Virus record (IMG/VR): IMGVR_UViG_3300021335_000006
Span: 62,001 to 126,000 of that record
Direction: 5' to 3' (one strand)
DNA length: 64,000 nucleotides
Source: a virus
Part shown: positions 42,962 through 51,665 of the stretch, piece after piece
Layout of the letters: each line of letters starts with the position of its first letter
Position numbering within the stretch: position 1 is the first letter of the stretch
Translations under genes and position numbers: made by a program
Notes under the pieces: model-generated
What the model was told of the DNA's origin: nothing
The model's database searches: none
Seen by the model: only the letters and a program-made list of their open reading frames with translations

Positions 42962-43678
42962 ATGAGCGCTGCGTCTGATAGATTCGAAAAAATGATAGCA
43001 GAATCTGCAAACTCTATTTCTGGCATAAGAGCTAGTCGGCCTACTGTGGGCACTCAGTACTCAGACGTATTGCTACAAAAGGGGGTCACAAAGACTTGGC
43101 TTGAAGTCAAGATGAATCACACCGACAATCTATCTAATCCTAGAGTATTCTATAAAAATGGAAAGTGGGATACTACTTACACTACCCCCGCTGCGAAAGA
43201 AGCAGTTGATATTCTTAACGATGATCCTAAGACAAAGAAGTTTCTTAAAGATTTGTCTAAGTTTACTGGTATACCCTTAAAACAAATAAAGATACCTACT
43301 ACAAAAGGCGGACTAAAAGAAGAAGGCGCTGTTCCTCTTCATATAATGAAAGCATACTTTGCACAGCCTGGAATCAATCGCTATATAGCAGAGATGAAAA
43401 ACTATGATATGGCGTCTTTAATTACAAAGCATTACACTGTAGGTAAAGCTGAGCCTGCATATTATATGCAAGCCGCAGATGATTTTTATCGGATATCGAG
43501 TAAAAATCCATTTAAAGTGCCTAGTGCTGTTCCCTTGCTAAAAGGTAGCGGTGACTTTAAAGTAAGAATTGCAACTCGTTCGCAGTTTTACGAAGTTCAA
43601 GCGGAATTAAAAATTACGTCAATGCCTAGCAGTAAATACTCGTTAGCGCCTGACTCAAAGAAAAAGAATCCTTTTTAA
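42962..43678 (+). CDS. Late protein with PD-(D/E)xK nuclease-like motif
   Basis: 238 residues, ATG behind AAGGGAT. Near the N-terminus TQYSDVLLQKGVTKTWLEVK, then MNHTDNLSNPRVFY, has an Asp followed 13 residues later by L-E-V-K, the signature spacing of PD-(D/E)xK nucleases, and conserved Asn/Arg/Tyr residues around it. The rest is helical and basic, ending in a Lys/Pro tail. Expressed from a late promoter together with capsid-targeted proteins, it may be packaged in the head or act in DNA processing at packaging. The nuclease assignment is inference. Confidence 0.5.
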   Translation: MSAASDRFEKMIAESANSISGIRASRPTVGTQYSDVLLQKGVTKTWLEVKMNHTDNLSNPRVFYKNGKWDTTYTTPAAKEAVDILNDDPKTKKFLKDLSKFTGIPLKQIKIPTTKGGLKEEGAVPLHIMKAYFAQPGINRYIAEMKNYDMASLITKHYTVGKAEPAYYMQAADDFYRISSKNPFKVPSAVPLLKGSGDFKVRIATRSQFYEVQAELKITSMPSSKYSLAPDSKKKNPF

Positions 43679-43693
43679 GACTAAGTTAAAACA

Positions 43694-43960
43694 ATGAAAT
43701 CATTCAGTCAATACATTACAGAGTATAACGATGAAACTCTTATAAAGAAAATAAAGCACCCTAGTGGGACTTCTTTGATGATCTCTCGTTACAAGAACGG
43801 TCCTGATGAAGGCAAGTATGTTGTTCGAATATCTAGGAGTAATTATGAGCGTGGAAAGCAGAATCGCACGATGCGAGCTATACACGATAAACCGCTTGAT
43901 GCAGAAGCAGCCGTAGCACTTTTTAACAAAAGAAAGAAATCGATCTGGAAGAAAAAATGA
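43694..43960 (+). CDS. Small protein with capsid-targeting N-terminus (A)
   Basis: 88 residues. MKSFSQYITE matches the T4 internal-protein targeting sequence MKTYQEFIAE, with the (L/I)-x-E site at ITE for gp21 cleavage. The mature remainder is basic (KKIKHPSGTSLMISRYKNGP; C-terminal NKRKKSIWKKK), as expected for a DNA-packed internal head protein. It overlaps the next gene by 4 bp. No weak or strong similarity to an enzyme was seen. Confidence 0.65.
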   Translation: MKSFSQYITEYNDETLIKKIKHPSGTSLMISRYKNGPDEGKYVVRISRSNYERGKQNRTMRAIHDKPLDAEAAVALFNKRKKSIWKKK

Positions 43961-44478
43961 AATCGTTTAGTCAATTTATATCAGAAAGAAAAGACTCTTT
44001 TTTCATTGTAAGCTTTGATGGTGTTCTCGACAATAAGCTAGTTTCAGCTAAAGATGCCAAAGATGCAGTAAGCAAATCTAAAATGAAAGAACTAGGAATC
44101 GAACTCAAATATAAGCCTAATGGTATTGTCCACGGAGATGTTAAAAACTATAAAGATACCAGTGGGAAAATTTTAAAGACTTTAGATTTCGAAGATCTTC
44201 TTTTTAAGTTTAGAAACAATCATCCCAAAGCTGGGAATATGAGAGTCGGACATGAAATGAAACCAGGTGAAATTAAAAAGATATGGAAGCAGATTTCTAC
44301 AAAAACAAAACATAGAATAAAGATTGCAAGATTTATTGAAGAAAAGAATTTTGACGAAATGTTTGATTTGTTTTTAATAATGGAGGCAGATAACACATTC
44401 GAAAAATTGGGAGTTAATCCTATTCAAGCAACAATAATCTTCAATTGGGTCAACAAAAATCTATTGAGTAAAAGATAA
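43957..44478 (+). CDS. Protein with capsid-targeting N-terminus (B)
   Basis: 173 residues. MKSFSQFISERK again fits the targeting pattern with a cut after ISE. The body is Lys-rich and mixed alpha/beta: SFFIVSFDGVLDNKLVSAKD, KTLDFEDLLFKFRNNHPKAG and a helical C-terminus ending FNWVNKNLLSKR. It abuts the next gene (TAA then ATG). Likely an internal head protein delivered with the DNA; biochemical role unknown. Confidence 0.6.
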   Translation: MKSFSQFISERKDSFFIVSFDGVLDNKLVSAKDAKDAVSKSKMKELGIELKYKPNGIVHGDVKNYKDTSGKILKTLDFEDLLFKFRNNHPKAGNMRVGHEMKPGEIKKIWKQISTKTKHRIKIARFIEEKNFDEMFDLFLIMEADNTFEKLGVNPIQATIIFNWVNKNLLSKR

Positions 44479-45705
44479 ATGAAATCGTTTAAAACGTTTT
44501 TGAATGAGTCAAAGAACACACACATGACTCACCTTGAAGACTCTATCATTGATAACGGGGTCGATGGTGCTCGTGACACAATTAACTATCTTCGCTCGTT
44601 GCGTGATATGCTCGCAGGCAAGTCAAAGAGTTCTGTCAACGTTACAGTGAAGTGGGACGGAGCGCCTGCAGTGTTCGCTGGTATCGATCCGAGCGATGGC
44701 AAGTTCTTCGTGGCGAAGAAAGGTATCTTCAATAAGAATCCTAAGATATACAAGACAAATGCAGATATTGATGCTGATACAACAGGTGATTTGAATGAGA
44801 AGATGAAAGTTGCATTGAAACATCTTCCAAGTTTAGGTATTAAAGGAGTTGTTCAAGGTGATTTTTTATTTTCGAAAAGTGATTTACAGACGATGGATAT
44901 TGATGGTGAATCGCATATTACTTTCCATCCTAATACGATTGTTTACGCTGTACCGTCAAAAAGCGACCTCGGTAGAAAAATTAGCAGGGCAGACTTCGGT
45001 GTGGTATGGCATACAACATACAGAGGAGAGTCTTTTGAGTCAATGTCAGCAAGTTTTGGAAAGGAGATTGCAAGTGATCTTAAAACTTCAGCAAAGGTCT
45101 TCTCAGTAGACGCAATGTACAAAGATGTCTCTGGCTCAGCTAATTTTAACAAGAAAGAAACAGCAGAGATTACTGCGATTCTATCACAAGCAGGCAAGAC
45201 GTTCAACAAAGTCAAGCGTAGTACGTTTGATATGATCAGTAAGAATGCTGATATTAATATGAGAATGAACACCTTCATTAACGCTAAGATTCGTAACGAT
45301 CAGTTGCCTAATCCAAAGAAAGTTGCTACCGAGTTTGTATCGTATATCGAAGGCATCTATCAGAAAGAAGAAGACAAGCGCAAGAGCGAGAAAGGCAAAG
45401 CGACACAAAGAGCCAAGCGAGACGAAATCTTAAACTTCTTTAAGAGTAGCCCAGTCAAAGAAATCGAAGATCTGTTTACACTATATAATCTCGTAGCAAA
45501 AGCAAAACTCATGATCATTCGCAAGCTAGAGAAGGCGCAAGGGTTGGGAACATTCTTGAAGACTAAAGACGGGCTTGAAGCAACAGGTCAAGAAGGCTTT
45601 GTTGCGATTGATCACACAGGTAAAAATGTAGTCAAGCTAGTAGACAGATTACAGTTTAGTAAAGCAAACTTTTCTCCCGAATATATCAAGGGATGGGACA
45701 AGTAA
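44479..45705 (+). CDS. Nucleic-acid ligase-like nucleotidyltransferase with capsid-targeting N-terminus (DUF6267-like)
   Basis: 408 residues. N-terminus MKSFKTFLNE fits the gp21 targeting/cleavage pattern. The body has covalent-nucleotidyltransferase landmarks: NVTVKWDGAPAVFAG (motif I K-x-D-G, Lys58), GVVQGDFLF (motif III-like), QEGFVAID (motif IV EGxV, about 372) and VVKLVDRLQFSKANF (motif V, about 386). This layout is that of ATP-dependent DNA/RNA ligases and matches a family often labelled DUF6267 in cyanophages. If packaged, it could act on DNA or RNA at the start of infection. Ligase activity is inferred from motifs only. Confidence 0.65.
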   Translation: MKSFKTFLNESKNTHMTHLEDSIIDNGVDGARDTINYLRSLRDMLAGKSKSSVNVTVKWDGAPAVFAGIDPSDGKFFVAKKGIFNKNPKIYKTNADIDADTTGDLNEKMKVALKHLPSLGIKGVVQGDFLFSKSDLQTMDIDGESHITFHPNTIVYAVPSKSDLGRKISRADFGVVWHTTYRGESFESMSASFGKEIASDLKTSAKVFSVDAMYKDVSGSANFNKKETAEITAILSQAGKTFNKVKRSTFDMISKNADINMRMNTFINAKIRNDQLPNPKKVATEFVSYIEGIYQKEEDKRKSEKGKATQRAKRDEILNFFKSSPVKEIEDLFTLYNLVAKAKLMIIRKLEKAQGLGTFLKTKDGLEATGQEGFVAIDHTGKNVVKLVDRLQFSKANFSPEYIKGWDK

Positions 45706-46497
45706 ATGGCTATTTGGAATAAAGACACTCAATCATTTTTAGATAATAATAAGACGCTGTTTGAGGCATTTCAAATGGCAGACAAAGACGGAAATATTAT
45801 TAATTCTTCCGGTGCGGCTTCCAACATTCCAATTGCGGCAGGAGATGTTACTGGCTACTCACATATCAACAAGTTTGGTGCTACAAACGGAGATGTCACT
45901 GCTGGAACAGTTTGGGACGGTAATAGCGGAACAGTTGCTTATCCTTATCCAGCAAATAGCGTACTGACTTTAGCTGGAGCGACTAACACTGCGGATGATG
46001 GAGAGGCTGTAGAAGTTCAAGGTCTTGACGCAGATTATAATCCTGTTATTGAAATTATTAATATCGGCTCGGCGGGATTGACAGTCTTCTCTCGTGTGTT
46101 TCGAGCAAGAATGGTAGCGTCAGAGAATAGTCAAGATATCAACATTTCACAAAGCGGTACAGTTGCAGCCAAGATTCTTGCTGGTCTGGGTCAAACTCTC
46201 ATGGCAGTTTACACTGTGCCAGCAGGAAAGACTGCCTATCTTCTCGATCTGCATTTGGGATCCGATAAAGCATCTACTAACGCTGGGGTGACTTATCGTT
46301 TGTTTGCACGACCATTTGGCGGAGCATTTAACATTAAAGGTAACTTCAATGCCGCAGGTGGTCAGAGTCTCGACATCAATTATCCTGTTCCCCTCAAGTT
46401 TGAAGAAAAGACAGATATCAAGATTGATGTTGTGGCCGGACAGGCAACACAAGTATCAGCAACGTTCGATCTAATACTGGTAGACAATCCAGCTTAA
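45706..46497 (+). CDS. Virion structural protein, beta-rich
   Basis: 263 residues, ATG right after the previous stop. N-terminus MAIWNKDTQSFLDNNKTLFE, then Gly/Ser/Thr-rich beta sequence, TVPAGKTAYLLDLHLGSDKA and a terminal NYPVPLKFEEKTDIKIDVVA. This looks like the small structural or appendage proteins seen in marine myo- and podophages. No enzymatic motif. Followed by a late promoter. Confidence 0.6.
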   Translation: MAIWNKDTQSFLDNNKTLFEAFQMADKDGNIINSSGAASNIPIAAGDVTGYSHINKFGATNGDVTAGTVWDGNSGTVAYPYPANSVLTLAGATNTADDGEAVEVQGLDADYNPVIEIINIGSAGLTVFSRVFRARMVASENSQDINISQSGTVAAKILAGLGQTLMAVYTVPAGKTAYLLDLHLGSDKASTNAGVTYRLFARPFGGAFNIKGNFNAAGGQSLDINYPVPLKFEEKTDIKIDVVAGQATQVSATFDLILVDNPA

Positions 46498-46498
46498 G

Positions 46499-46506
46499 TA
46501 TAAATA
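46499..46506 (+). promoter_or_regulatory. T4-type late promoter for the 1114-residue protein
   Basis: Exact TATAAATA 42 bp upstream of the GTG start at 46548. Confidence 0.83.
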
Positions 46507-46547
46507 ACAACAACAGGTAAGTGTACGCAAAACCCTGAGAGGACAAC

Positions 46548-49500
46548 GTGGAAAAAGAAGAAAAAAAAGAAAATCCGTCTAAGACTAAAAAGAAAGACGA
46601 AACCTTAGTCAAGAACACCATCGAACTCAATCCAACTCTTAATGAGGCAAAAGGTAAAACTGTCGTCCTTGGTTGGGGTCGCATGAATCCAATCACGTCT
46701 GGTCACGAGAAGTTAGCAAACAAAATCAAAGAAGTTGCTAAGAAGCGCTCGGCTACACCCCTTATCTATCTTGGCCAATCACAAGATCCTAAAAAGAATC
46801 CGCTTAGTTACGATGATAAAATAAAGCTAGCGCAAATGGCATTTGGTCGTAATCTTGTAGTCAAGTCAAAAGCAAAGACCATTTTTCAAGTCATGAAAGA
46901 ACTCGAGGCTAAGTTTGACAACGTAATTCTCGTTGTTGGTGCTGATAGAATCTCGGAATTTGATACTCTGCTTAACAAGTACAACGGTAAAGACTTTACC
47001 TTTGACGACATCGAAGTAGTTTCTGCCGGAGAGCGCACAGATCCCGACTCAGATGAAGCTAAGAATATGACTGCTGATACTATGTCTGCTTCTGTTATGC
47101 GTAAGCTAGCGTCTCAGGGCGATCTTGAGGGCTTTAAGAAGGGCCTCCCAAAGAAACTCCAGCGAAACGCTAAGAACATCTACGACATGGTTCGTGGTGG
47201 AATGAAACTCGCTAAACTCGAAGAAGAAATGGAATCACTCGATGAAGTGATGACTATTCAACAACGAAGAAAGCGTGCCCTTACTATGCGTCGATATAAG
47301 ACTAAGATCGCCATGGCTCGTAAGAGAATGCGTAGACGATTTGCAGACGCAAGCAAGCTTAAAACTCGCTCTCGCAAGAAAGCAATTCAACTGATTCGTA
47401 AAAAGGTTGCGGGTAAGCAAGGCGCTAACTATAAAGATCTCAGTCCCGCACAAAAAATGCTCATTGATAAGAAAGTCGCAAAGCGTAAAGCAATCATCGA
47501 CAGAATTGCTAAGAGACTTTTACCTCAGGTCAAGAAAGCTGATCGTCAAAAGTTTATGACGAAAAGCGAAGAAATGAATCCTGTACTGACTCCCGATAAC
47601 GAGACACCAAGACAGAAGCGTTACCATCAGATGTTTAATAAGGAAGGATCAATCAAGCTAGATGGTCGATTCAAAGCATTTAAGAAAAAGCAAAGTCAGT
47701 TTGAAGAAGTCAATGACGTAGAGTTGCTACAGCTTATCGAAGAGATTACTAACACCATCGATGAAAAGTCGCTCAGCGACAATGATCCGTGGGGCATCAA
47801 AAAGCTTAAGTCTGTAACAGTCAATCGAAAGCAATACGCTGTAGCCGCTCAGCTTTTAAAGAAACTACTTGCACGTAAGAAAAAAGAAAAACCCGGTCGT
47901 CATTCTCCAGTTTATTACGCTCAAGTTATTGCAAAGCAATTCGATAATGTAGACGCTAAGACTCTTGCAAAAATGGTTCAAGAAGAAGGTGGCGCAGGTG
48001 ATCGTGGTACTGAAAAAGTAACTAAGCGATACAAGAGAGACACGCCCGGTGAGACTGTCAGCGAGCAAAAGGTTGCACAAGATCCAGACGTAAAAGATCA
48101 GCCTGGGACTCAGCCCAAAAAGTATTACAAGGGACTTTCTGATTCTGAAAAAGAAGCAAGAGCAAAGCAATTCCGTAAAGGCGTAAAAGCGGACGATGAT
48201 AGTCCTAGCTCTTACAAGTCTGCACCGGGCGACGATGATGCGAAGACAAAAGAGTCTAAGCACACTAAAAAGTATCGTCAAATGTATGGGGAGTCTTTGG
48301 AAGAAGGTCCTAACATGGAACGAGCAAAGGATCAGATTAAGAGAATTCGCAATCGAGTCAGAAAAGAGGTTGATCAGATTCAAGATCGTGCGAGAGCTGC
48401 TGATGTTCAGCGTAAGAATCGTAGTACTCGTCCTCGGTTGGCAACTGAAACATATGAGTTGACTGAAGAGTCAAAAGAAGCATTGATGAAAAAGGCTGAT
48501 AAGTCCGGAATTCCATATAGTATTCTCAAAAAAGTTTATGATCGGGGAATGGCAGCGTGGAAGACAGGGCATCGCCCAGGTGCTACTCAACAGCAGTGGG
48601 CGTATGCTCGTGTCAATTCGTTTATCACTAAGGGTAAAGGAACTTGGGGCGGAGCAGATAAAGATCTAGCATCTAAGGTCAAGAAGGAATCGGTCAACGA
48701 AGAAGTCAACATGAAAAATGTTGATAAACTCAAGACTGCCGCCAGAGACTTTAGCAAAAACAAGAGCAGAAACTTTCAGTCAATCGAAGATGCACTATTA
48801 ACGATTGTGCAGTCGATGCGGGTTTTAGGGAAAAGCACTTCTGGGCGGACTGATTATAAGCACGAAGGAATCATTGATAAAGAAATCTCAAGAATCAATA
48901 ATATCTCTAGTAAAGCATACGGTACAGAAGAAGGTAAAGAGATAAAAAGCCTTCTTACTAAACACGGGCTTGTAACTAAGACAGGTAGCACATACAGTCC
49001 AATGATGGATTTGATTTACGAGTCGGTAAATGAAGCAGTTTCTCCCGCACAGCAAGCGGCTATTGCTATCTCTAAGAAAGAGCGAGGCGAAAAGCCTAAG
49101 AAGACTTTTAAAGAAGCTCGCAAGAGTCGAAAAATGTCTGCTCAAGATCGCTTGTGGAAAAGCTATAACGCTTATACCAAAAGAACAACTGGTAAAAGCG
49201 CAGACGAACGTGTAAAAGAACTTGAGCAAATGATCCAAAAAATGAAAAAGGAGCGAGAGGCTCTAGACGAACAAGATCCTTGTTGGGATGGATATAAGCA
49301 AGTTGGAATGAAGAAAGGGAAGAAAGGTAAGCCTGTTCCAAACTGCGTGAAAGAAACTGTTCGAAGCAAGACAATCAAAGTCGGTGAAGACGCTATCGGC
49401 GCTGATGAAACTCACTATGCTCTCGTAAAGGAAAGAGAAGTAGTTGCAATCGGCAATAAAGAGGATATGTTGTCACTTCACAGAGAAGAAGGTGGACGTG

Positions 49501-49892
49501 TTTGGGTATCAACAAAGCAAGTGGGAGATCTTGTTGAAGAAGTTACTCAACAGCAGATCAACGATCTCGAAAAGTTTGCAGATCGCTTGCTCAACAAGTT
49601 TGACGTAGACATCGAATTTACGAGACACTTCGCTGATCGACTCAATGATCCTCGCAACAAGCCTGCTATTACAGTTGCTGAGTTACAACGACTCTTTAAG
49701 AAGATGGCAGACAACAAGGGTAAGCGAATCAAGAAGCACGGTAACGCTGAAGCTGTCCTCAAAGATATGCAATCGGATCTGAATCTTCCCGTTGTTGTAA
49801 ACTGGAAGAACGGTGAGTTCGAAGTTGTAAACAAAACAATCATGCGTAAGAAAGCATTTAAGACGCCTAATCCAGTTATTAAGTACGAGTGA
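46548..49892 (+). CDS. Giant multi-module late protein: nucleotidyltransferase domain plus protease-site-punctuated modules
   Basis: 1114 residues, GTG start behind GAGAGGA. After TLNEAKGKTV comes a cytidylyltransferase/NMNAT-like domain: VVLGWGRMNPITSGHEKLAN (T-x-G-H nucleotide-binding motif) and MSASVMRKLASQG (ISSTxxR-like). Next is a very basic helical region (about 235-330), then modules including AAWKTGHRPGATQQQWAYAR (DUF5824-like), QDPCWDGYKQVGMKKGKKGK and a C-terminal domain with DIEFTRHFADRLNDPRNKP. Modules are separated by ESLDE, ESLEE, ESVNEE, ESVNE and EALDE motifs at about 229, 582, 714, 825 and 904, which resemble gp21 cleavage sites. Probably a capsid-internal polyprotein; inference. 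Confidence 0.7.
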   Translation: MEKEEKKENPSKTKKKDETLVKNTIELNPTLNEAKGKTVVLGWGRMNPITSGHEKLANKIKEVAKKRSATPLIYLGQSQDPKKNPLSYDDKIKLAQMAFGRNLVVKSKAKTIFQVMKELEAKFDNVILVVGADRISEFDTLLNKYNGKDFTFDDIEVVSAGERTDPDSDEAKNMTADTMSASVMRKLASQGDLEGFKKGLPKKLQRNAKNIYDMVRGGMKLAKLEEEMESLDEVMTIQQRRKRALTMRRYKTKIAMARKRMRRRFADASKLKTRSRKKAIQLIRKKVAGKQGANYKDLSPAQKMLIDKKVAKRKAIIDRIAKRLLPQVKKADRQKFMTKSEEMNPVLTPDNETPRQKRYHQMFNKEGSIKLDGRFKAFKKKQSQFEEVNDVELLQLIEEITNTIDEKSLSDNDPWGIKKLKSVTVNRKQYAVAAQLLKKLLARKKKEKPGRHSPVYYAQVIAKQFDNVDAKTLAKMVQEEGGAGDRGTEKVTKRYKRDTPGETVSEQKVAQDPDVKDQPGTQPKKYYKGLSDSEKEARAKQFRKGVKADDDSPSSYKSAPGDDDAKTKESKHTKKYRQMYGESLEEGPNMERAKDQIKRIRNRVRKEVDQIQDRARAADVQRKNRSTRPRLATETYELTEESKEALMKKADKSGIPYSILKKVYDRGMAAWKTGHRPGATQQQWAYARVNSFITKGKGTWGGADKDLASKVKKESVNEEVNMKNVDKLKTAARDFSKNKSRNFQSIEDALLTIVQSMRVLGKSTSGRTDYKHEGIIDKEISRINNISSKAYGTEEGKEIKSLLTKHGLVTKTGSTYSPMMDLIYESVNEAVSPAQQAAIAISKKERGEKPKKTFKEARKSRKMSAQDRLWKSYNAYTKRTTGKSADERVKELEQMIQKMKKEREALDEQDPCWDGYKQVGMKKGKKGKPVPNCVKETVRSKTIKVGEDAIGADETHYALVKEREVVAIGNKEDMLSLHREEGGRVWVSTKQVGDLVEEVTQQQINDLEKFADRLLNKFDVDIEFTRHFADRLNDPRNKPAITVAELQRLFKKMADNKGKRIKKHGNAEAVLKDMQSDLNLPVVVNWKNGEFEVVNKTIMRKKAFKTPNPVIKYE

Positions 49893-49898
49893 TAAATT

Positions 49899-50735
49899 AT
49901 GAGGGTGATTAGAAAAGATCTACTTGAGCAGATCTTGCCTCGCAATAAAGAAATTGATGAGTGGTATGATCTACTCAACGATATGCTAGAAGACTATGGT
50001 ATCACGACACCGGAAAGACTAGCCGCTTTTCTAGCACAGTGTTCTCATGAGAGTTCACAGTTTAAAGTGTTGTCTGAAAACTTAAATTATTCTTCTGATG
50101 CACTTTCCAAGCTATTTGGAAAGTATTTTAAGAATAAGAATGTTGAAGCGTATCATAGACAGCCCGTGAAGATCGCAAATGTAATATATGCGAACCGAAT
50201 GGGTAACGGAGATACAGAGTCTGGAGAAGGATATAAATTCAGAGGAAGGGGAGTGATACAGCTAACGGGCAAAGAAAACTATACTAAGTTTGCAAAGCAT
50301 GTTGGTAAAACTCTGGACGAAACAATCCAATATTTAGAGACAAAGCGAGGTGCGTTACATTCTGCTCTCTGGTATTGGGATACTCGTAATTTAAATGCAT
50401 ATGCTGATCAGCGAGATATTAAGGCGATCACAAGGAAAATTAATGGAGGATACATCGGTTTGACTGAGAGAACAGAACACTATGAAGAAGTCCTAAATTT
50501 AATGGGAATTGACATTCATCATGACACGGATACTTCCATGCACATTGATATGCACATGGGATCTAAAGGAAATCAAGTTGTAGAACTACAAAATCTTTTA
50601 GATATCCCTGCTGATGGTTTTTTTGGAGAAGACACACAAGACGCAGTAATGAGATTCCAGATGGAAAACGATCTGTGTCCAGACGGCATTGTAGGCCCGA
50701 TTACATGGGGTAGAATGAAGTCTCGATTAGCATAA
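49899..50735 (+). CDS. Endolysin: GH19-type muramidase/chitinase-like domain plus peptidoglycan-binding domain
   Basis: 278 residues. N-terminal glycoside-hydrolase-19-type catalytic domain: FLAQCSHESSQFKVLSENLN (catalytic Glu in SHES), VIYANRMGNGDTESGEGYKF, then RGRGVIQLTGKENY. The C-terminal 65 residues form a PG_binding_1 domain (MGSKGNQVVELQNLLDIPAD, GEDTQDAVMRFQMENDL, GIVGPITWGRM). It has no signal peptide, so it needs the holin-like protein at 63328 or another route to the wall. Starts 7 bp after the upstream stop, without a strong ribosome site. Confidence 0.88.
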   Translation: MRVIRKDLLEQILPRNKEIDEWYDLLNDMLEDYGITTPERLAAFLAQCSHESSQFKVLSENLNYSSDALSKLFGKYFKNKNVEAYHRQPVKIANVIYANRMGNGDTESGEGYKFRGRGVIQLTGKENYTKFAKHVGKTLDETIQYLETKRGALHSALWYWDTRNLNAYADQRDIKAITRKINGGYIGLTERTEHYEEVLNLMGIDIHHDTDTSMHIDMHMGSKGNQVVELQNLLDIPADGFFGEDTQDAVMRFQMENDLCPDGIVGPITWGRMKSRLA

Positions 50736-50738
50736 ATA
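50731..50738 (+). promoter_or_regulatory. Variant late promoter (CATAAATA)
   Basis: Same C-variant as at 8319, overlapping the endolysin stop and 36 bp before the 50774 start. Confidence 0.5.
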
Positions 50739-50773
50739 CTAAGAATACTAAACTTTATTAGGGAATTATAAAA

Positions 50774-51652
50774 ATGAAAAAGCAACCAGTACATCCGCTC
50801 CCAGATACATTTATGAGTGCTTTCTCTAAGGCATTAGATCCTACATATAGCGCCGAAGAACAAGCTCCATCTGCGGTAGAAGATGCTGCCAATGTTATGA
50901 GTCAGCACGAGCCTGCACAAGAAACTGTAGAGCAATCTGTCGAAGAGTCATCTTGCGGAGGAAACATTCAAGCTTCTTACGGAAAGAAAAAGATGAAAGA
51001 AGATAAGCTTGATCCCGTAAACAAAAAGGCTGTCAAAAAAGACTTTGATGATCGACAAGATCAAGATATCGATAACGACGGTGACGTTGATTCCTCAGAT
51101 GAGTATCTACACAAGCGCAGAAAGGCTATTTCTAAGGCAGTAACAAAAGAAGAGCAAGATCCGCTGTTGGCTGACGAGAATCCAGTCACTGAAAACGGAC
51201 AAGACGCTATTAGCGAAGAAAAGGAAGACTGCGAGAAGTGCGAAGGCACTGGTGAAGTAGACGGCGAAGAGTGCGATCATTGCGATGGTGAAGGCTATCA
51301 TGATGACGATGATGACGATGATGACGAAGAAGATATGAATGAGTCAACTATGCGTGATCGTCAAGTGGTTAGGGCAATGCGAATCGCTAAAGACATGGCA
51401 GGAAACATGACTGGTGCTACCAAAGCAATCGAGAAGTTAAAGAAAGGATTATCTAGTCATCCTAAAGTCAAAGGCGCATTGCAACTAGCAAACGAAGAAG
51501 TCGAGCAGGTTGATGAAGCAAAGATTGGTAATATGGGCCCATATACTATGGCTCAAGTTCAACAAGCCATGAAGGTCGCCAAGTGTAAAGGTCCTCAAGC
51601 TATTGCTCTCGCTGGCGCACTTCGAGGCATGAAAGAGTATTCCAAGTACTAA
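50774..51652 (+). CDS. Late protein with EF-hand-like loop and DnaJ-type zinc motif
   Basis: 292 residues. The centre has DQDIDNDGDVDSSDEYLHKR, a perfect D-x-D-x-D-G calcium-loop pattern, then CEKCEGTGEVDGEECDHCDG (two CxxCxGxG knuckles of DnaJ zinc-finger type) and an all-acidic run of eight Asp. The C-terminal 100 residues are helical, with a probable protease site EEVEQVDEAKIG at about 242 and a small module GNMGPYTMAQVQQAMKVAKC after it. Likely a head-internal or assembly protein. Expressed from a variant late promoter; followed by a related polyprotein. Confidence 0.6.
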   Translation: MKKQPVHPLPDTFMSAFSKALDPTYSAEEQAPSAVEDAANVMSQHEPAQETVEQSVEESSCGGNIQASYGKKKMKEDKLDPVNKKAVKKDFDDRQDQDIDNDGDVDSSDEYLHKRRKAISKAVTKEEQDPLLADENPVTENGQDAISEEKEDCEKCEGTGEVDGEECDHCDGEGYHDDDDDDDDEEDMNESTMRDRQVVRAMRIAKDMAGNMTGATKAIEKLKKGLSSHPKVKGALQLANEEVEQVDEAKIGNMGPYTMAQVQQAMKVAKCKGPQAIALAGALRGMKEYSKY

Positions 51653-51665
51653 TAGGAAATTACTG

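Noticed and set aside
47865-48383. 172-codon antisense frame
   Set aside because: Opposite a Lys/Arg-rich coding region that gives a spurious hydrophobic frame; no start signal.
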